From Methylococcaceae bacterium (GTDB taxonomy: Bacteria; Pseudomonadota; Gammaproteobacteria; Methylococcales; Methylomonadaceae): a stretch of 32,731 bases of DNA. The stretch is taken from assembly GCA_030627265.1 (NCBI GenBank), contig DAOUSK010000012.1:1-32731 (forward strand), in the 5' to 3' direction. Below, piece by piece: positions 32,243 to 32,731 of the stretch (position 1 is the first letter of the stretch; each line of letters opens with the position of its first letter). Position numbers and translations under genes: made by a program. The notes beneath the pieces are model-generated. The model was not told the origin of the DNA. It made no database searches and worked only from the letters and a program-made list of their open reading frames with translations.

Positions 32243-32683
32243 TTATTCTATGATGAAAAGTGCTTGATCGTATTCAACCGGCTGCGCATTTTCTATTAGA
32301 ATTTGTTTAACGATACCACTTTTATCGGCTTCGATTTGGTTAAGGATTTTCATTGCTTCAATAATACAAAGCGTATCGCCTTCTTTAACTGTTGCGCCTA
32401 CTTCGATGAAAGGAGCAGATCCAGGTGATGCTGAACGGTAAAAAGTACCCACCATTGGTGATTTAAGAGCGTGACCAGCAGGCTCAGGGATTTCAGCAAC
32501 GGCTGCCGGTGCAGCAACTGCTGCGCTTATTGCAACAGGGGCAGGCGCGGCCATTGCAACGGGTGCAACGGCACTTGAATAGCGATTGATGCGTACCGAT
32601 TCTTCACCTTCGGTAATTTCAATTTCAGCAATGTCAGATTCTTCAATAAGTTCGATCAGTTTTTTTATTTTTCTAATATCCAC
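32243..32683 (-). CDS. accB: Acetyl-CoA carboxylase, biotin carboxyl carrier protein
   Basis: Carries biotin between AccC and the carboxyltransferase. 146 residues: an N-terminal helical part ([16 protein letters not shown]), an Ala/Pro linker from about 38 to 66, and the biotinyl domain with the modified lysine in [10 protein letters not shown]. The usual sequence is AMKM; here Ile follows the lysine. The start codon is GTG (complement of 32681-32683), with GAGGA at 32694-32698 as ribosome site. Three bases separate it from the aroQ stop. Confidence 0.95.
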   Translation of the reverse strand: MDIRKIKKLIELIEESDIAEIEITEGEESVRINRYSSAVAPVAMAAPAPVAISAAVAAPAAVAEIPEPAGHALKSPMVGTFYRSASPGSAPFIEVGATVKEGDTLCIIEAMKILNQIEADKSGIVKQILIENAQPVEYDQALFIIE

Positions 32684-32686
32684 GAT

Positions 32687-32731
32687 TTATTTATCCTCGA
32701 GTAGGGTCTGATGTGCAGCCTCTAAGGCCAA
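32687..32731 (-). CDS. aroQ: 3' end of probable 3-dehydroquinate dehydratase (partial)
   Basis: Fourteen codons and a TAA on the minus strand (LALEAAHQTLLEDK), with the rest beyond the window edge. LALEAA is typical of the last helix of type II dehydroquinase. In Pseudomonas, aroQ lies directly before accB. The stop is three bases before the accB GTG. The identity rests on these two points, so it is likely but not proven. Confidence 0.55.
   Translation of the reverse strand: MALEAAHQTLLEDK

Noticed and set aside
1-32731. CRISPR arrays, rRNA genes, intact insertion sequences or a prophage
   Set aside because: No regularly spaced direct repeats, rRNA sequence, transposase, integrase or phage structural gene is visible in either strand.

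Overview
The window looks like chromosomal DNA of a gammaproteobacterium with a fairly low G+C content. The evidence is the Fis/DusB, PurH/PurD, RNase R/RlmB, AccB/AccC/PrmA and RlmI housekeeping set and its gene order. A methanotroph of the Methylococcales, possibly marine, would fit, but nothing here proves it. There are no rRNA or tRNA genes, no CRISPR array and no intact insertion sequence.

Layout. Positions 1-4330 (minus strand) hold dusB-fis-purH-purD. Positions 4471-7556 (plus) hold rnr-rlmB, overlapping by four bases. Positions 7832-11974 (minus) hold one very large membrane protein with five PAS domains plus intact GGDEF and EAL domains. Positions 12262-15472 (plus) hold a compact three-gene set with overlapping reading frames: a DUF4381 protein, a BatA-like von Willebrand A (VWA) protein and a VWA-TPR protein. 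Positions 15562-20330 (plus) hold an apparently complete glucosylglycerate operon: a short hydrophobic leader ORF, a glycerate kinase/glucosyl-phosphoglycerate phosphatase fusion, a glucosyl-3-phosphoglycerate synthase and a GH13 glucosylglycerate phosphorylase. Positions 20331-20725 hold no intact gene but do hold two stem-loops and what may be a decayed minus-strand gene. Positions 20726-22745 (plus) hold two exported proteins, one unknown and one DUF1254/DUF1214. Positions 22993-27844 (minus) hold a six-gene copper-handling cluster behind a good sigma-54-type promoter. Positions 28138-32731 (minus) hold rlmI, then DUF3426-prmA, then accC-accB and the last codons of a probable aroQ.

How the genes work together. 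The most interesting unit is the glucosylglycerate operon. Its enzymes would form a closed loop: glycerate to 3-phosphoglycerate (kinase domain), to glucosyl-3-phosphoglycerate (synthase), to glucosylglycerate (phosphatase domain), and back to glycerate plus glucose 1-phosphate (phosphorylase). Synthesis and recovery of a compatible solute would thus sit in one transcript, with the first and third steps fused in one polypeptide. The copper cluster is built from small separate metal-binding pieces (a stand-alone CCxGC zinc-finger-like protein and a separate HMA-like protein) next to a P1B-1 ATPase and a SafE/TauE-type membrane protein with a Met/His-rich tail.

The two ends of the window (aroQ-accB-accC-prmA-DUF3426 on the right, dusB-fis-purH-purD on the left, all minus strand) are the two halves of a block I recall as continuous in Pseudomonas. 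Here they are separated by about 25 kb. A family of short inverted-repeat elements occurs three times in intergenic gaps (1366-1469, 7679-7756, 22846-22942).
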